A DNA stretch of 64,000 nucleotides, from assembly GCF_001540865.1 (NCBI RefSeq), contig NC_033629.1:570501-634500 (forward strand), written 5' to 3'. A program made the position numbers and the translations under genes. Origin of the DNA: Ananas comosus. Lineage: Eukaryota; Streptophyta; Magnoliopsida; Poales; Bromeliaceae. How positions within the stretch are numbered: the stretch's first letter is position 1; the number at the start of each line of letters is the position of its first letter. Positions 24,504 to 36,012 of this stretch are shown here, piece by piece. The notes below the pieces were generated by a model. The model saw only the letters and a list, made by a program, of their open reading frames with translations. It was not told the origin of the DNA and did no database searches.

Positions 24504-24580
24504 TCGTCTTCGTCTTCGTCGTCTTCGATTGTTTTCTATAAGCGGGAATAGGGAAAGGTGAAAGGGAGGTGGGGAGTGGA

Positions 24581-24590
24581 AATATATAAC
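24581..24590 (-). promoter_or_regulatory. Candidate TATA box of the PP2C gene
   Basis: Read on the minus strand the sequence is GTTATATATT, about 125 bases upstream of the ATG at 24456. The GA/CT tract would then lie in the transcribed leader. Confidence 0.4.
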
Positions 24591-26320
24591 GGTCGGATGC
24601 AGAAGAAGTATATCTCACCACCGTCGGATTCTTCTTGTACGATTGAGATTTGATGAAAATTAAATGCCGCGCATAATCACCAGTGATGATAGAGAGAGCA
24701 ATACGTCTATAAAATTAATATAAATTTAACCAATCGTTCTCGGAAGCTTCATATCTGGTATTTGAAATTTTAGTTTGAAATTTAATTACTTATAGTTTTG
24801 ATTAAATATTTTTTTTAAAAANAATTCTAGAATTAAAAAAAAAATAAAATTTAAAAATTATTAATATTATTTTTACTATAATATTCCTATAAATTTATTT
24901 AAAAAAAAATAAATTTTTAGAGGTAATGGTATAAAATTTGCACTCAATAGAGAATATGGGGGGTCAAAATGATTAATTGTGTTGAAAAAGGTTAGCGTGA
25001 AGAAACGCGTTTGCGGGAGACAGACGACTTCAGAGTTCAGTCTAAGGTGCTTTTTTCTCTCTCTTTTTTTTTAAAAAAAAATTTATCTTTTTTTAAAATT
25101 TTAATATTTGTGATAATTTGATAATAAAAAAATGAAGAAACTAAGCGATTTAATTAATGCAGCTACATTCTATGGGATGCCCACGTGCCACGCGTCAATG
25201 CTTTAAACTGTTACGAAGTGTGTGAGAAATAGCCAGGATAGATATTTTACTAGTTTGTTTATAAATTTATACTATCACAGTTTTCTTATATGTATATATT
25301 TATGAAATATATTATATAATATCATACCTCGCTAGTATTTAAAGTTGTTAGTTGTATATTCAAAACCAGTATCTAAACTTTACACTAAACTATCCAAAAA
25401 TATAAACACCTCTTTTGATTAATTTAATATTAAAAATATTAATAAGATCAGTATAAAAGTATTTATATGATATATACATAGCATTGCTCTTAGTTAAATT
25501 ATTTACTTCACGACAACAAAAACTACTAAGCTAATTTAATGTCTATAGTGACCATTAGAGTGTAGAATAAACATTTTGTTTAAGTTTAAAATGCAAGTTC
25601 AAATGATACTCTCTCCTAGGCGGAGGTGACGTGTTTTCTCATTTTTCCCACATCATAAAAGTAGTTAGTTTGTTCACATCTTCAAAGGAGTTTGTTTGAG
25701 AAATTTGGAGATAATATGTGTACCATACGAATAGGAAAAGAACAACACGAACACGTTAGGGTCAACGCGTAGAAATAGAACGAGTTTATCTACAGCTACG
25801 AGTTACATAGGATATAGACATATAGTATGGTTTTATTTGGTACTATCCAGTTAAGAAAATAGATAAATATTAGAAAAAAATTTGACTAATATTAAGTCGA
25901 GCAAGTTTTCTATGCAGAATTAGATGAACATGTGTGAAATGGGATTACCACTAAAACTCGATATATATGCCGCTTCTTCAGTACGCGCGAAGTAGATAAT
26001 CCATGGACAACTTGAACTAAATTAAGTTAAACTTTTTGCATTTTAAAATATCCAATGAACAAAATATAGACACTTGTTGAAAACTTAACTTTCCCAACAT
26101 AAGCATATATATGTTCCCTACAAATAGCTTTAACAATGGAGTTAGCGTAAGATACAGTATTTTTTTCAGTACGAGGCCACAGTGTAGTAGTGCTAAGAAA
26201 AGTCTAATCTAACAAAACTAAATTTAAAGCAATAAAGCATTTTCAGTCAAATTGCGGTTAACATGGTCAACGCCTCGCCATTTACGGCACGGCAAGCTAG
26301 TTGGGTATTTGGAATTCTCA

Positions 26321-26383
<63 letters not shown>

Positions 26384-27046
26384 GAATCAGAGAGTTCTAG
26401 AAACTTCCATTGTTGTTAAGGTGGAGCTTCTTTTGGTGCAAAAGCACTTTCAGGTGGACCAGCGCGCTCCATGAATGTCAACAGCTGCTACCAACCGCGT
26501 GAACATAGTAATGAGCGGAATAGGTTTTCTGTTTTTCTCTTTCCCACTTGAAAAAATGGCTAATTCGGATAAGAAACCAAAAAAACAAATGAACTAAAAG
26601 TACACCTCAGATGCCATTTTGACATAACATTTCTTTTAAAAACATAGAATAATAATTCTTTAAACTTTCTCTCAATCATCTGACAATATTTGTGTTCATG
26701 ACCAATATAACTTGAAAGAAATTTTTATCAAACTAAACATCAGTAAAATTATCACTGTAATAGGGATCATAAAACAATTATGAGATCATATACATAGTAA
26801 TGCAAGCATTTTTTTAGTTTCTTTTGAAGTTTTAAGCTCCCAAAAATGCAATAAAAGGAATACCAGAGAAATATAAATATTTTTTATCGTATATTCTATT
26901 TGTTACTAATTGAGCATTCCAGAGAAAGATGCGTATAAATCAACAATACTTAACAAGAGAGAGTTATTCAACACAAATCATACATTTGGTACCTTAACGA
27001 GCTTCGAAAAGAATACAATTTCAACTTGAATTATTCTTAATATCAC
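24591..27046. other. Intergenic, AT-rich, no gene seen
   Basis: The stretch contains a single N at 24822 in a poly-A/T context. A compound (CT)n(TA)n microsatellite lies at about 26323-26383. I see no coding exon. Confidence 0.6.
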
Positions 27047-29086
27047 TCACTCGGAATCGGTTTCTGCTTGGACAACAGGGAGGTGATATGTGTCCAACTG
27101 CCAATATTTCTGCTTCACACCTTCCCACACTTGCTCGGACAAGCAATCTTTAACAGGGAGAGGAATAAATTGAGTCGAGTACCCTAAGTTAGCAAGTTCC
27201 AACGAAATTAGTTGACAATAAACCACATGGAAAAATGCATTGTCGCCACAAAGGCCATTGAAGTATGAATAGATCCCTCCGGGCTTCAGTAACCGGGGCA
27301 GATGCTGGTGAAATTCCCTCATGTCCTCGTAGTATTCTCCGTAGGTGTCGAAGAATATTCCTGCATAGCGAAGTATATCTCGTGAAAACCTTGACCTTTT
27401 ACATACTGTTAGTAGCACAACACAACAGTAGTACAATATAAATTAGGCTGCTAACGTTAGAGTTACTCCATTTACTGATACTCTCCCTCTATGATTGCTA
27501 ACATTGAGATATTATATAGAAGAGAGAAAATTTACACCGAGAAAATGATAAAGTGTTACTTCAAAATGCTTAAAAAGTAGGGAAAAGTTTTAGTTACGTA
27601 TGGAATTGACAAATAAATCAGATCTCAACTATATCCGAGCTTATTATGCTCTAGCCATATATGTATATTTCACCCCTTAATTTTTAAATTTTATTGGGTA
27701 CAAGTTCAATTTACCACACTTAACAATCCTGGTAGAAAAGGCAAATGGTATAGTTCTACAGCTCATTATATGCTAATAAACTGCTCCCTCAACACATGCA
27801 TCAATTACCTCCGACTTCTATAAGAGATTATCTGACATGTGCATTTTTAGCATGTGATCTTGCCAAATTCAGTTCATGTGGCACAAAATATTTCTGCATA
27901 AGATAAGATTTATTACAGAACCGGATAAATTAAAAGAGAATTTCCTCTTGAATACAAAGAATAGGTAATATATTTTGAAGATAAAAAGTCATAGTTCAAT
28001 TGAATCATAATCTTTGTTCTCTTTCTCTATGCAAGTTACAGAGAAACTTTTCCTCCATTAATAAATCTTCATGCCAGATTACAATTTCTGAAGAAACTAC
28101 TAAACTCCTATCACGTGAAGACCAAAGAACTCCATATCTCTGTCATTCATAGATTCCACTCCGCCTAAAAATGTTTAGTTTTCAGCTCCACAACCCTCTA
28201 AATCAATGAGCCAATAAGCTATTGCAACAAGATATATCACTGCAGTATTAATTCTAACAATAAAAGTAACACAAAATTATCAATGATCAACTATCAACTT
28301 ATTTCATTAGAACTAGATACAGATACTAGATATCAGTTTAACTAAAAACACGAAATTATACTAATTCTGAAAGTTTATACCATCATAGGATTCGAGCTGA
28401 GGGAGAACATCTTGCCACCGCCCGAATACGATCTTCACATTCTTCTTCTCCCCCCACCCAAGCTTAAGCATCCGATCATAGACGTCGGGATGGGCCTCGA
28501 CGATCGTGTGTTCCTCAGGCTCATACTTCTGAATCGCCTCGTCGACGAGGCCCATCCCGAACCCTACATTGAGGACTCTACCCACGCCGCCACCGCCACC
28601 GCCTCCGCCTCCGCCTCCGCCGCACACGGCCCTGGCGTGCGCCTCCATGAGCGGCCTCTCCCACGCCATCATCACGGCCTTGCTCTCCGCGTCCACGATC
28701 CGGTCCTCGCCGAAGGCGACCCGCTCGGCCAGGTAGGCGCGATCGGCGGCGGGGGCGGAGGCGGTGGCGGCGGCGCGGCCGAGGACGAGCTCGGCGCGCA
28801 CGGCGGCGTCGAGGAGGAGGTCGAGGGCGTCGCCGTGGGCGTGGGCCATGGCGAGGTCGCCGGCGGAGAGGCCGGAGGGGGAGAGGGCGTTCCAGGGGGC
28901 GCCCGCGTCGAGGAGGAGACGCACCGCGGCGGCGCGGCCGTGGCGCGCGGCGTGCATGAGCGGCGTCATCCCGTCGGAGTCGAAGAACGCGGGGTCGGCG
29001 CCCGCGGCGAGGAGGGTGGAGACCTGTGCGGCGTCCCCCGCCGCCGCCGCGTCGCAGAGGAGCTCCTCCGCCGCGCGATCCGCCAT
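27047..29086 (-). CDS. Ankyrin-repeat SAM methyltransferase, RMT2 (arginine N-methyltransferase 2) type, 339 aa, two exons
   Basis: The exons on the minus strand are 29086-28381 and 27360-27047. They are joined within a Gly codon across a 1,020-base GT-AG intron (340 codons with stop). Residues ~5-95 form ankyrin repeats (DGMTPLMHAARHGRAAAVRL, then LLDAGAPWN). Residues ~168-339 are a Rossmann-type methyltransferase. The SAM motif I is VLNVGFGMGLVDEAI near 171-185, followed by IVEAHPDVYDRM, GRWQDVLPQL, GIFFDTYGEYYEDM and LKPGGIYSYFNGLCGDN. Ankyrin plus this domain is the architecture of fungal Rmt2, which methylates the delta nitrogen of arginine in a ribosomal protein; the methyltransferase half also resembles guanidinoacetate methyltransferases. 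The plant substrate is not shown by the sequence. A run of 12 Gly (156-167) encoded by a GGN repeat separates the halves and may vary in length. Confidence 0.9.
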
Positions 29087-30960
29087 TTTTGGCAGGGTTT
29101 TGCTCTAGGGTTTTAGGGACTCTGGAGTACGAGGAGGAGAGATGGTGCCGAACCGAACGCAGAGGTGCGACGAAGATCAGTTACGCAATCCATGGGCTAT
29201 TGTGGGCCTATTTGAGCAAACCTTGTCCAAATCAACAAGGCTAATTTCTATAGTTGGACCAGGCCTAGGCCTGGGAAAAGATCTAGCCTATGCGTACCTC
29301 AAAATCTTACAATGCATCCAACAATAATATGGTTGATTAGTTAGTATCATTATGCAAGAAACAATTAGTGATTTACTTTAGTTTTTCGAATCCTAAACAT
29401 AACATTTTGATGCTACATTTGGCCCTAAAATGCTACTAACAAACCACTCAGTAGAGGCTACATACAGAATATTTCTCGAACATTCTGAAGTAGATGCAGC
29501 ATTACCAAAAAAAGGGGAAAAGGTAATGCTGTAGCAAGATTAGATTTAGTGGGGGATATAATAATACTAAAAGCAAGAATATTAATCTGTACGTAATATG
29601 TTAGAGTTTATCTCTTTATTAGCTTAAATTTTAAATTGGTTCGAATTCTTTTATTATAGCTTAGCTCGGTCACACATACTAGCAGCTTCCAGCATATGGG
29701 TCTTTATCTTACCACACTAGATTCATGTTGTCTCGCATCTTCTGAAATTGAGAGAATCTAGATCTTTTTTTAAAATGAAGAATCTTTGCATCTATCAAGT
29801 TTTTAGGTTAGTCTAAGCAACCTAACAATACAAACACAGACTCATTCAACACACAGCAAAACTCTGTTCAGAGGACCCCTTTATAACCCCAACAAACCAT
29901 GTGCATAGCAAGTACCAGCACTATTTGTCATGATATTGCACGTGCCTCCGCATGTGGTGGATGGGGTGTTATTTTCATAAAAATAATAATAATAATAATT
30001 TGGGGTAGTCCAAGGTCTCCACATACATTGACAACATACTCAGATATCAAAGTTCATTGGGGTCCCATGCACTATTTTTATACAACCTGGGTAAAACAAC
30101 TGGCACATTCTTATCTGGATGATTCTTGCAGCAAACAGGTGACAGCTTTTTATTTATTTTTACCGTTCAGATGCAACGGCTAGTCCTTGCCTACTATTAA
30201 TTTTTAACTACTCGACCGTTGCGCGAGTAAATTCAATTTAATGAAGTATAAATATATGGCAATGTTGATAACCACATATAGCCCAAATCTAACACATGGA
30301 TAGGCTCAATACTACTATTTTCCCTCTTGGATCTATAATTTCTTTCAAACTTACACAGCATTATTTATTTTTTAATTATTTTTATCTAAACAACACTTTT
30401 ATAAAAACACTAAAAATACTAGCAATTTCAACAATACGCTGAATGATATGAGATCGCAGAACAATTTAGCTGTATGGCAAATTTGTATGCCTTTGTATAT
30501 TTGGAACGATACGCACGCCCAAGTACAGGATATCTCAGAATTAAACCTACCAAACATTTAATTACTACATCTTAATTTAATTATCACATCCGCACGGCAC
30601 CATCCAATTTGTAACTATCAATCGCTTTCATTACCCAAATCAAACACTCCCATCAAACTCATGAGATTACAACAAATATACACAGCTTACCAAAGCCAAC
30701 CTTTTAATAAACCTAATAATCTTTTCCCGATCCCCTATCTTCGTCCGCCCATCTCACTAATTTCCACAAATCATCACTGAACTTTAGTAAACAAATGTTT
30801 CAGAATCAAACACATTGTTTTAAACTGAGCAACAAATTAAAACTTCAGTATAAAGTAAACCATGATATATCTCGGGTCCACCGTTCCCTTCGGTGCACCG
30901 CAAAGATCAGAGCAGGGCGCTAGTGCGATTTGCTTTTAATCTCGCCAAGTTCGATCAAAA
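29087..30960. other. Spacer between the RMT2-type and subtilase genes
   Basis: This contains the upstream region of the RMT2-type gene and the 3' region of the subtilase gene. GGGCC-type words occur near 29198-29275 (GTGGGCCTATT, CCAGGCCTAGGCCTGGG), which resemble site II elements of housekeeping promoters. I see no further gene; the frame at 29899-30183 has no recognisable content. Confidence 0.5.
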
Positions 30961-33294
30961 TCAGGTCCAAGTGACCGCGATCGGGCTCGCGACCGCGTGC
31001 TTCCCGTCGGACCAAACGAGCCGGCCGAACCCGGCCGAGCCCGAGGGCAACGGCGGAGCGGAGAAGCTCACTGTGTAGCTCTGCCGCTCCCCGACCTTGG
31101 AAAAGCTCAGCTGCGCCGGGTCCACCGTTACATTCACCGCCCCTCCGCCACCCACCACCGCCGCCGTGGCCTTGTACGTCCCGGGCGCGCCGACGTTGGT
31201 GAGCGTCCGCACGTGCTTCACGGCGGAGCCACCGGCGGGGGCGGCGGAGAACGCCACCGCGAAGGACGGGTAATTGAGCGCAGTCACCGAATAGGCCTTG
31301 CTACCGTCGTCGCACGTGTAGTTGGGGCGCTTGGCGACCGCCGCGATTTGGGGTGAAGTGTAGTTGAGAGCGCATAGGAAGTCGAGGTAGTCGCCGGGGC
31401 CGAGGTCGTAGACGAGCCCCGGATCGACAGCTCTCGGCGGGTCCACGTGTCCGGCGCCGACATCGAACGGCGTGGCGGGCTTGCCCGTGGCGACGTCGAG
31501 GATGCCGCCGCCGCCGCCCGGGTACGCGGAGTAGGCGGTGGTCATGAGCGCGGAGCGGATTGCGGCGGGGCTCCACTCCGGGTGGGCCCCCCTGAGGAGC
31601 GCGGCGAGGCCGCTGACGTGGGGGCACGACATGGAGGTCCCCGAGATGATGTTGTACTCGACGCGGCGCGGATCCGCCGCGAGCCCGGTGGGGCCCACCG
31701 ACCCGGTCCACGCGGCGAGGATGTTCACCCCGGGCGCGACGAGGTCGGGCTTGAGCAACCCCGGGGTGACCGCGTTGGGCCCGCGCGACGAGAACGCGGC
31801 CACGACGGGCGAGGGGCGCACCCCGACCTGCGTGCCCGCGAAGGCGATGGTGGCGGTGGGGTTGGGGTCGGAGAAGAGGTAGGCGCGAATGGCGTCCCCG
31901 GCTCTCTGGCCCACGCCCGTGGCCGGGAGGAGGTGCGCGTCGGCGACGAGCTCCTCCCCGCTGGCCGCGGTGTTCGCGAGCACCATCCCGGCCCCGCCCG
32001 CGTCCCGCACGGCGACGCCCTTCTGCACCCGCGCGTTCACGCCGCGGTCGCACAGCACCAGCTTGCCCGCCACCTTCTCCGGCGCCAGCGTCCCGGGCAA
32101 GCACAGGTTCCCGTTCGCGGTGGCGTTCGTGGCGTTCCCGGCGTACACCAGCGGGAGGAGCCTGTTGGCGGGCAGGGGCCTGCCGCTGTAGACCGACACC
32201 CCCGAGTAGTTCCGGCCGTCGCCCAGCACCACGTCGGCGGGGAAGTTGCGGTCGATGGTCCCGGCCCCGACCGTGGTGATCCACGGGGCCACGTTCGAGA
32301 GCGTGGACGCGCCGGGGCCCGAGTTCCCCGCCGAGCACGACACGAGCACCCCCTTCTCCATGGCCGCGAACGCCCCGATGGCCACGCTGTCGCGGAAGTA
32401 GTCGGCGGAGCCCCCGCCGAGCGAGAGCGAGAGCACGTGGCACCCGTCGGCCACCGCCGCGTCCATGCCCGCGAGGATGTCGGAGCTGAAGCAGCCCCCG
32501 AGCCAGCACACCTTGTACGCGGCCACGCGCGCGCGCGCCGCCATGCCGCGCGCCGTCCCCGCCGCGTAGCCGAGGAGGCTCGCCCCGGGCGCGGCGGCGC
32601 CCGCCGCGGTGGACGCGGTGTGCGTCCCGTGCCCGTCGTTGTCGCGCGGGGACCGCGACTCCCCGGCGACGTCGATGGGCCCCTTGCTCGCCTCGTAGCC
32701 GCGGGCGAAGAAGCGGGCGCCGAGGAGCTTGCGGTTGCACGCGGAGGAGGCGTTGAAGTCCGCGCCCGACTCGCACGCGCCGCGCCACCACGCGGGGACG
32801 GGCCCGAACCCGGCGTCGTCGAAGCTGGCGCGCTCGGGCCACACCCCGGTGTCCAGCACCCCGACCACCACGTCCGAGCCCGCGTTCGACTCGGGCGCGG
32901 GGCCGAGCCCCCACGCGCCGTCGGGGCCCCGGTCCAGGCCCAGAAACTCCGGGGTCCGGGTCGTGTGGAGCTCGAACCGGACCTCCGGGTTCACCAGAGC
33001 CACCCCGGGCCGGCTCTCCAGCTCCCGGGCCTCGGACGCGGTGAGCCGCGCCGCGAACCCGTGGACCACCGCGTCGTAGGCGTAGAGCAGCTCGGCCGAG
33101 TCGGACACGGACCGGAGCGAGGCGCCGTACCACGCGCCGTGCTCCTCGAACTCGGCGGGCATCTCGGACTTGGCCATGTGGACGATGTACGTCCTCCTCT
33201 CCTCCTCCTCCTCCGCCGCCGCCGCCGAGGACTCGTGGCACGAAGCTACGACGAGCACTACCACCGCCGAAAGGAGCAGCGTACGCGACCCCAT
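30961..33294 (-). CDS. SBT1.7: Subtilisin-like serine protease, SBT1.7 (ARA12) type, 777 aa, intronless
   Basis: This is a single uninterrupted frame of 777 codons. An N-terminal signal peptide (residues ~1-25) is followed by the inhibitor I9 prodomain (TYIVHMAKSEMPAEF through ELHTTRTPEFLGL). The peptidase S8 domain contains the catalytic triad: Asp148 in VGVLDTGVWPE, His222 in DNDGHGTHTAS and Ser554 in SGTSMSCPHV. The oxyanion Asn324 is in SAGNSGP. A protease-associated insert (~370-480) and a C-terminal fibronectin-like domain (to HAVASPIAVTWT) complete it. Many blocks (FARGYEASKGPID, YKVCWLGGCFSSDILA, TGLAADPRRVE) match Arabidopsis SBT1.7 as I remember it, which releases seed-coat mucilage through pectin methylesterase processing. 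SBT1 genes are often intronless. GC content is far above the flanking DNA, which creates long meaningless antisense frames. It is expected to be secreted to the cell wall. Confidence 0.96.
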   Translation of the reverse strand: MGSRTLLLSAVVVLVVASCHESSAAAAEEEEERRTYIVHMAKSEMPAEFEEHGAWYGASLRSVSDSAELLYAYDAVVHGFAARLTASEARELESRPGVALVNPEVRFELHTTRTPEFLGLDRGPDGAWGLGPAPESNAGSDVVVGVLDTGVWPERASFDDAGFGPVPAWWRGACESGADFNASSACNRKLLGARFFARGYEASKGPIDVAGESRSPRDNDGHGTHTASTAAGAAAPGASLLGYAAGTARGMAARARVAAYKVCWLGGCFSSDILAGMDAAVADGCHVLSLSLGGGSADYFRDSVAIGAFAAMEKGVLVSCSAGNSGPGASTLSNVAPWITTVGAGTIDRNFPADVVLGDGRNYSGVSVYSGRPLPANRLLPLVYAGNATNATANGNLCLPGTLAPEKVAGKLVLCDRGVNARVQKGVAVRDAGGAGMVLANTAASGEELVADAHLLPATGVGQRAGDAIRAYLFSDPNPTATIAFAGTQVGVRPSPVVAAFSSRGPNAVTPGLLKPDLVAPGVNILAAWTGSVGPTGLAADPRRVEYNIISGTSMSCPHVSGLAALLRGAHPEWSPAAIRSALMTTAYSAYPGGGGGILDVATGKPATPFDVGAGHVDPPRAVDPGLVYDLGPGDYLDFLCALNYTSPQIAAVAKRPNYTCDDGSKAYSVTALNYPSFAVAFSAAPAGGSAVKHVRTLTNVGAPGTYKATAAVVGGGGAVNVTVDPAQLSFSKVGERQSYTVSFSAPPLPSGSAGFGRLVWSDGKHAVASPIAVTWT

Positions 33295-34366
33295 CGATGC
33301 ACCTGTTTCTGTTTCTCTCCCGCTGTGTATGAAGAGAATGGGAGAAGGGGAGCCGAGTGTGGGGGGGTTTTATTGTGCGGGATTAGGGGGAGTGAGCAGT
33401 GGGAACGCGAGGTGTGTGCATGGGTCAAAGCGGGGGGATCGATGGGGAAGAGTGTGGAGAGGAAGATATTAGATACCAACGAAGTGAGGGAGAGGGGAGA
33501 GGCGATTGCTTAGGTTTGAGGGTCACATGGGTTTCGTCTCCTTAGTACTCCCCTTCTATCCTTTTATTTCTCCTTTATTTATCGGTTGGCTTTTTCTTTC
33601 TAACCTTTTTTTTTTTTGTTCTTAAAATACGAGCTTAATCTGAAGATTCTTGTTGCTTTCCTTGTTTTTTTCTTTTTTAATTCTTTCATAAGATGCTCAT
33701 AGGAAGCTGTGATGAACTCAGCGATTAAGGAAACCCCATTCATCATATTATACTCCAAAGTTTGGAAATTATTTATGATAATTTCTTTACTGTAAATTTT
33801 CGAAGTTATATAAGACGCTGAAATCTATTGCACAAAATATATTGATTATTTTTATAAACAAGATGTGCTATTTTAGGTAAATTACAGTTATTAGAAGGTC
33901 GACAAAGGTCTATACAGGAACTTTTATTGTATTTTATATTTGAAGAGTGAATCTTTTCAAATACATGTATTCTTTAGAATTTTTTTAAGCCAACCTCATT
34001 AATCAATCAAAAGCAGTATAAATAAATTAAAATTAGAAAGGAATGATAAAGAAAATGTGTTTATAAATTGTTAACTATAAGATGAGAGTGTTGGGCTCGA
34101 TGGTGCTATGTTCAATTGTGCACACACAGAATATCTATAGAATTTGTCAACATCTTAACCTCCACTATCATATGCCACAATTGTAGCCTAACAGTAATTA
34201 TAGATAGAGATTCAAGTACGAATGTGCCTAAATTTGTAGAGTACTGCATTGGGTGCAATCAATAATTTCTCGAGGCCTGAGAAAGCGTGTTTCTTTATAA
34301 TGGGGTATATAAGTAGAGAATATAAGCTTTTATTCTCCCATTTGTACCCGCACATTAATAATGAGT

Positions 34367-34532
34367 ACCGACCGTCGCTACAGTAAGTGACAAAAAATTT
34401 GATGGTTGGTATCCGAGACTCAAGTTCGAATCCTAGTTGATTCATATTTTCAACTAAATTTATTTCTAAATGAAATAAACGAAGCGGGTAGCGTGTTATC
34501 TATCTCTTTCTCTCAAAAAAAGACAAAAAAAA
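34367..34532 (+). mobile_element. tRNA-derived SINE
   Basis: The copy starts ACCGACCGTCGCTACAG and has box B AGTTCGAATCCTAG. It continues through ATTTCTAAATGAAATAAACG and the GCGGGTAGCGTGTTATC hairpin region to a CTCTC(A)n end. A target duplication is not clear, so this may be an older copy. Confidence 0.75.
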
Positions 34533-35589
34533 GGATAGTAGTAGCTCTCCTTCTTGGAAAATAAGCTGGTATAATTTTAGAAGAGCTGTTTCATTCACCC
34601 TCTGGAACAAGTTCACTTCCAAATGGGAGTAAGCTTAATTAAAGTTTAAATCTAAGTTTGATTATTATATTAACTTATCAATTAATATAATTAATATATT
34701 TAAGTCGCTATCTATTGCTTAAATAGTTAACTAATTAATTTATTATTTATAATTAATTAGCTCATGAAGAAATAATTATTCAACGTGTTTATCTAATAAC
34801 TAATATTTGTATTTTTCAACTAATTAATATTTTGACTAATAAATTAATTTCTTAACTAATCATCTAACCAACTAATTAATTAACAAGTTAAGTTATATTT
34901 TATAATTAATTAATTTACATAGCTAATCAATTGACATAATTTTTTATTATCTTATCTTATACAATAATCGTAGCTAATAAATTTGTTAAATTATTAAATT
35001 ATTTTTAATTAATATTTTGATGTTAATTAATTAGACAAAAAATAATTTAAAATTATAATTACTCTTATTTTCACTATTCCGTTATAACCATTCAAACACT
35101 TTTTACTTTATTAACAGTAATAGCTTAATTTTTATCTAAATAAAAATTTCTTCTAGTTTATACCTGAATTTATATATATTCATAAAATAAATAGTTTTTA
35201 CTTATATCGGAACCAAACGAAGCCTTATACATTACTAATGCGTTGAAGAACCTGTGTGCACCATAATTGGATCGAATGGGTTAAAAGAGGCATAGGATTA
35301 ATGAACCAGTGGTGCATGCAAAAATGTACGGACTCATACGCTTGGTGCGCGCAATAATTTTGTCAGTAAAAGAGTAACGGCATTCACGGGGGGAGGGGAA
35401 TGGCCCATAATAATGTTGGTGGCAAATGGTCCGAGTTGAGTGGTGCGTGGGGCCCGCAAATGTCATCATCGGTGCTCGTTGATGAAAACAGCTTGGTTAT
35501 TTATTATTTATTATTTATTATTTCTTATTTATTAATTAAAAACTAAGAATCGATTTTTGACGTGACTGGGCAAATGCGGTGGTGGAATT

Positions 35590-36012
35590 TAGCCCCAAGA
35601 AGGAAAAATTCTAGAATGCAACGGGTATATTAGTGACGTGGCGTAACAAACTAATCAAATTAATCTTTTTAAGAATATATGTCCCATCATGATTGTAAAA
35701 AAATATTTTTATTGTACTTTTATTTGAAAAGAAGAAATGTGATTGGCTTGTTATTGATGACGTGGTGCAAGTGTGACAGTGTAGAATTCCTCCCCAAGAA
35801 GAGCTTCTCTTGCATCACCGCAGACTGCACCAGCTATATTACTGACGTGACATTTTTAATTAATAAAATTATCTCACCTAATTTTATTGATCCTATTATG
35901 ATTAATAATAAAAAAAATTTTATTATATATTTTTAAAATATATATATATATAATTGATTTATTACTGATGATGTTATGTAGGTGTAATACAGTAAATATT
36001 CTCTTCTCCTGC
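35590..36012 (+). repeat. Two-unit diverged tandem repeat, period ~210 bases
   Basis: Blocks at about 35626-35811 recur about 210 bases later. GTATATTAGTGACGTGG pairs with CTATATTACTGACGTGA, TCCCATCATGATTG with TCCTATTATGATTA, and GATTGGCTTGTTATTGATGA with AATTGATTTATTACTGATGA. Similarity is moderate, so this is an old duplication. Each unit contains TGACGTG, an ACGT-core word. Confidence 0.4.

Noticed and set aside
24457..24621. In-frame upstream extension of the PP2C start
   Set aside because: It translates the CT/GA microsatellite as RERERE and lies over the leader and TATA region; family members start at MMVRSW or MVRSW.
28412..29116. 234-codon plus-strand frame over the ankyrin-methyltransferase gene
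   Set aside because: It is Gly/Glu/Val-rich antisense shadow of a GC-rich exon.
31301..33513. Long frames opposite or out of frame to the subtilase (up to 688 codons on the plus strand)
   Set aside because: They consist of Arg/Gly/Ala/Pro-rich shadow sequence created by extreme GC at third codon positions. They show no domain or start context.
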